Assembly (NCBI GenBank): GCA_963751595.1
Contig: CAVVVC010000007.1
Span: 248,001 to 312,000 of the forward strand
Source of the DNA: JAHEGP01 sp963751595
Lineage (GTDB): Bacteria > Pseudomonadota > Gammaproteobacteria > Pseudomonadales > JAHEGP01
Direction: 5' to 3'
DNA: 64,000 nt
Positions 63,508 to 64,000 of this stretch are shown here, one piece after another (position 1 is the first letter of the stretch; the number at the start of each line of letters is the position of its first letter). Under the pieces are notes generated by a model that saw only the letters and a program-made list of their open reading frames with translations, was not told the DNA's origin and did no database searches. A program made the position numbers and the translations under genes.

Positions 63508-64000
63508 GGGGGCTTCGGAGTGATAGATAGAGGGCGCTGGCTACAATCATCAAAAACGCAACCAGCGTCCAGCCCGGTATGCTGATCCCCATGAACGTCC
63601 ACAACACTTCGGCACAGTTGCCGTCGCCTTTCAGCATCATCTCCAGGGCTTTACTCAGCGGAAATGTCTCTAGAATGTAATCGACGCTCGGACCGCAGGC
63701 CGGCGCTTTCTCTGGCGGCAGGCTTTGCAGGTAGAGCTGGCGGATCGAAAAGCCCGAGCCGACGGCCGCCATCAGTGCTACCAGCCAAGCGTAGATCCGG
63801 GTGCCTTTTTGCAGGGGGTTGTGGAGACAGGCAAGGAGGGCAAAAGTACCGGCCAAAACGATAAAGACTCGCTGGGTCATGCACAGGGGGCAGGGCTCGA
63901 GGTCAAAGACATGCTCCATTGTGTAACCCACGCCCATCAGGCCGCAGCAAAAGAGAAAAATAAGCAGGAACAGGGTGCGTGATGAGATATTTCTCAGCAT
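63491..64000 (-). CDS. dsbB: disulfide bond formation protein DsbB
   Basis: The 169-residue inner-membrane protein reoxidises DsbA with quinone. Four helices, the cytoplasm-proximal redox pair Cys37/Cys40 (EPCPLC) and the periplasmic pair Cys102/Cys129 are all present. The ATG is the last base triplet of the window; the N-terminus looks complete for the family, but an upstream start cannot be excluded. Confidence 0.95.
   Translation of the reverse strand: MLRNISSRTLFLLIFLFCCGLMGVGYTMEHVFDLEPCPLCMTQRVFIVLAGTFALLACLHNPLQKGTRIYAWLVALMAAVGSGFSIRQLYLQSLPPEKAPACGPSVDYILETFPLSKALEMMLKGDGNCAEVLWTFMGISIPGWTLVAFLMIVASALYLSLRSPHDSSP

Overview
The window is about 60% GC and densely coded. It reads as chromosome from a free-living gammaproteobacterium of the Pseudomonadales/Cellvibrionales type (marine Halieaceae or Spongiibacteraceae-like; inferred, not proven). 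The main reason is shared gene order with the Pseudomonas comM-ubiK-glnK-amtB, sutA-HAD-xerC-DUF484-dapF-lysA-lptM, argH-algZ-algR-hemCDXY, ubiD-rho-trxA-ppx and algQ/rsd-dsbB neighbourhoods. Accessory blocks sit between these core blocks. There are no rRNA, tRNA, CRISPR or prophage genes.  Layout. 1-6.1 kb: exported HAD phosphatase, comM, ubiK, then a porin-glnK-amtB ammonium unit behind a clear sigma-54 promoter. 6.3-16.5 kb: six genes in one direction that form a circularly permuted ATP-grasp / alpha-E / transglutaminase-amidoligase / fused ATP-grasp-alpha-E / transglutaminase / Anbu proteasome-like set. Families are recognisable, but the product or protein target is unknown. A 137-bp miniature inverted-repeat element sits just before the Anbu gene. 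16.5-23.7 kb: small membrane and MOSC proteins, a doxX-yqjG-pirin operon divergent from a LysR regulator (same partners as E. coli yqjF-yqjG-yhaJ-yhaK), and DUF3429, DUF3080 and DUF6482 proteins. 24-27.4 kb: an acyl-CoA carboxylase carboxyltransferase with a crotonase, then a GFA-family gene broken by two miniature elements sharing one target site. 27.6-37.5 kb: a nitrogen-scavenging operon: ABC transporter, two DUF1989 proteins, biotin carboxylase of the urea/guanidine type and allophanate hydrolase. It starts at a sigma-54 promoter and carries an internal two-hairpin guanidine-II (mini-ykkC) riboswitch directly before the carboxylase, which points to guanidine as the substrate. 37.6-51.6 kb: SutA-like small protein, lptM-lysA-dapF-DUF484-xerC-HAD operon (minus strand), argH, AlgZ/AlgR-type two-component pair and the hemCDXY cluster. 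51.7-64 kb: ubiD, rho, trxA, a short ppx, a TVP38-oxidoreductase fusion, elbB, two overlapping thioesterases, TIGR02444 protein, an FKBP lipoprotein, rsd and dsbB-lrgA-lrgB.  How the genes work together. Two separate transcription units here look NtrC/sigma-54 dependent: the porin-glnK-amtB unit takes up ammonium, and the guanidine operon imports a poor nitrogen source, carboxylates it, removes ammonia and hydrolyses allophanate to more ammonia. The ATP-grasp/Anbu block is the most interesting under-described system: it has ligases that could build amide or peptide bonds, two transglutaminase-fold proteins and a self-compartmentalising Ntn-hydrolase with its Thr/Asp/Lys triad intact. All assignments come from reading translated sequence and motifs by eye; no database search was run.
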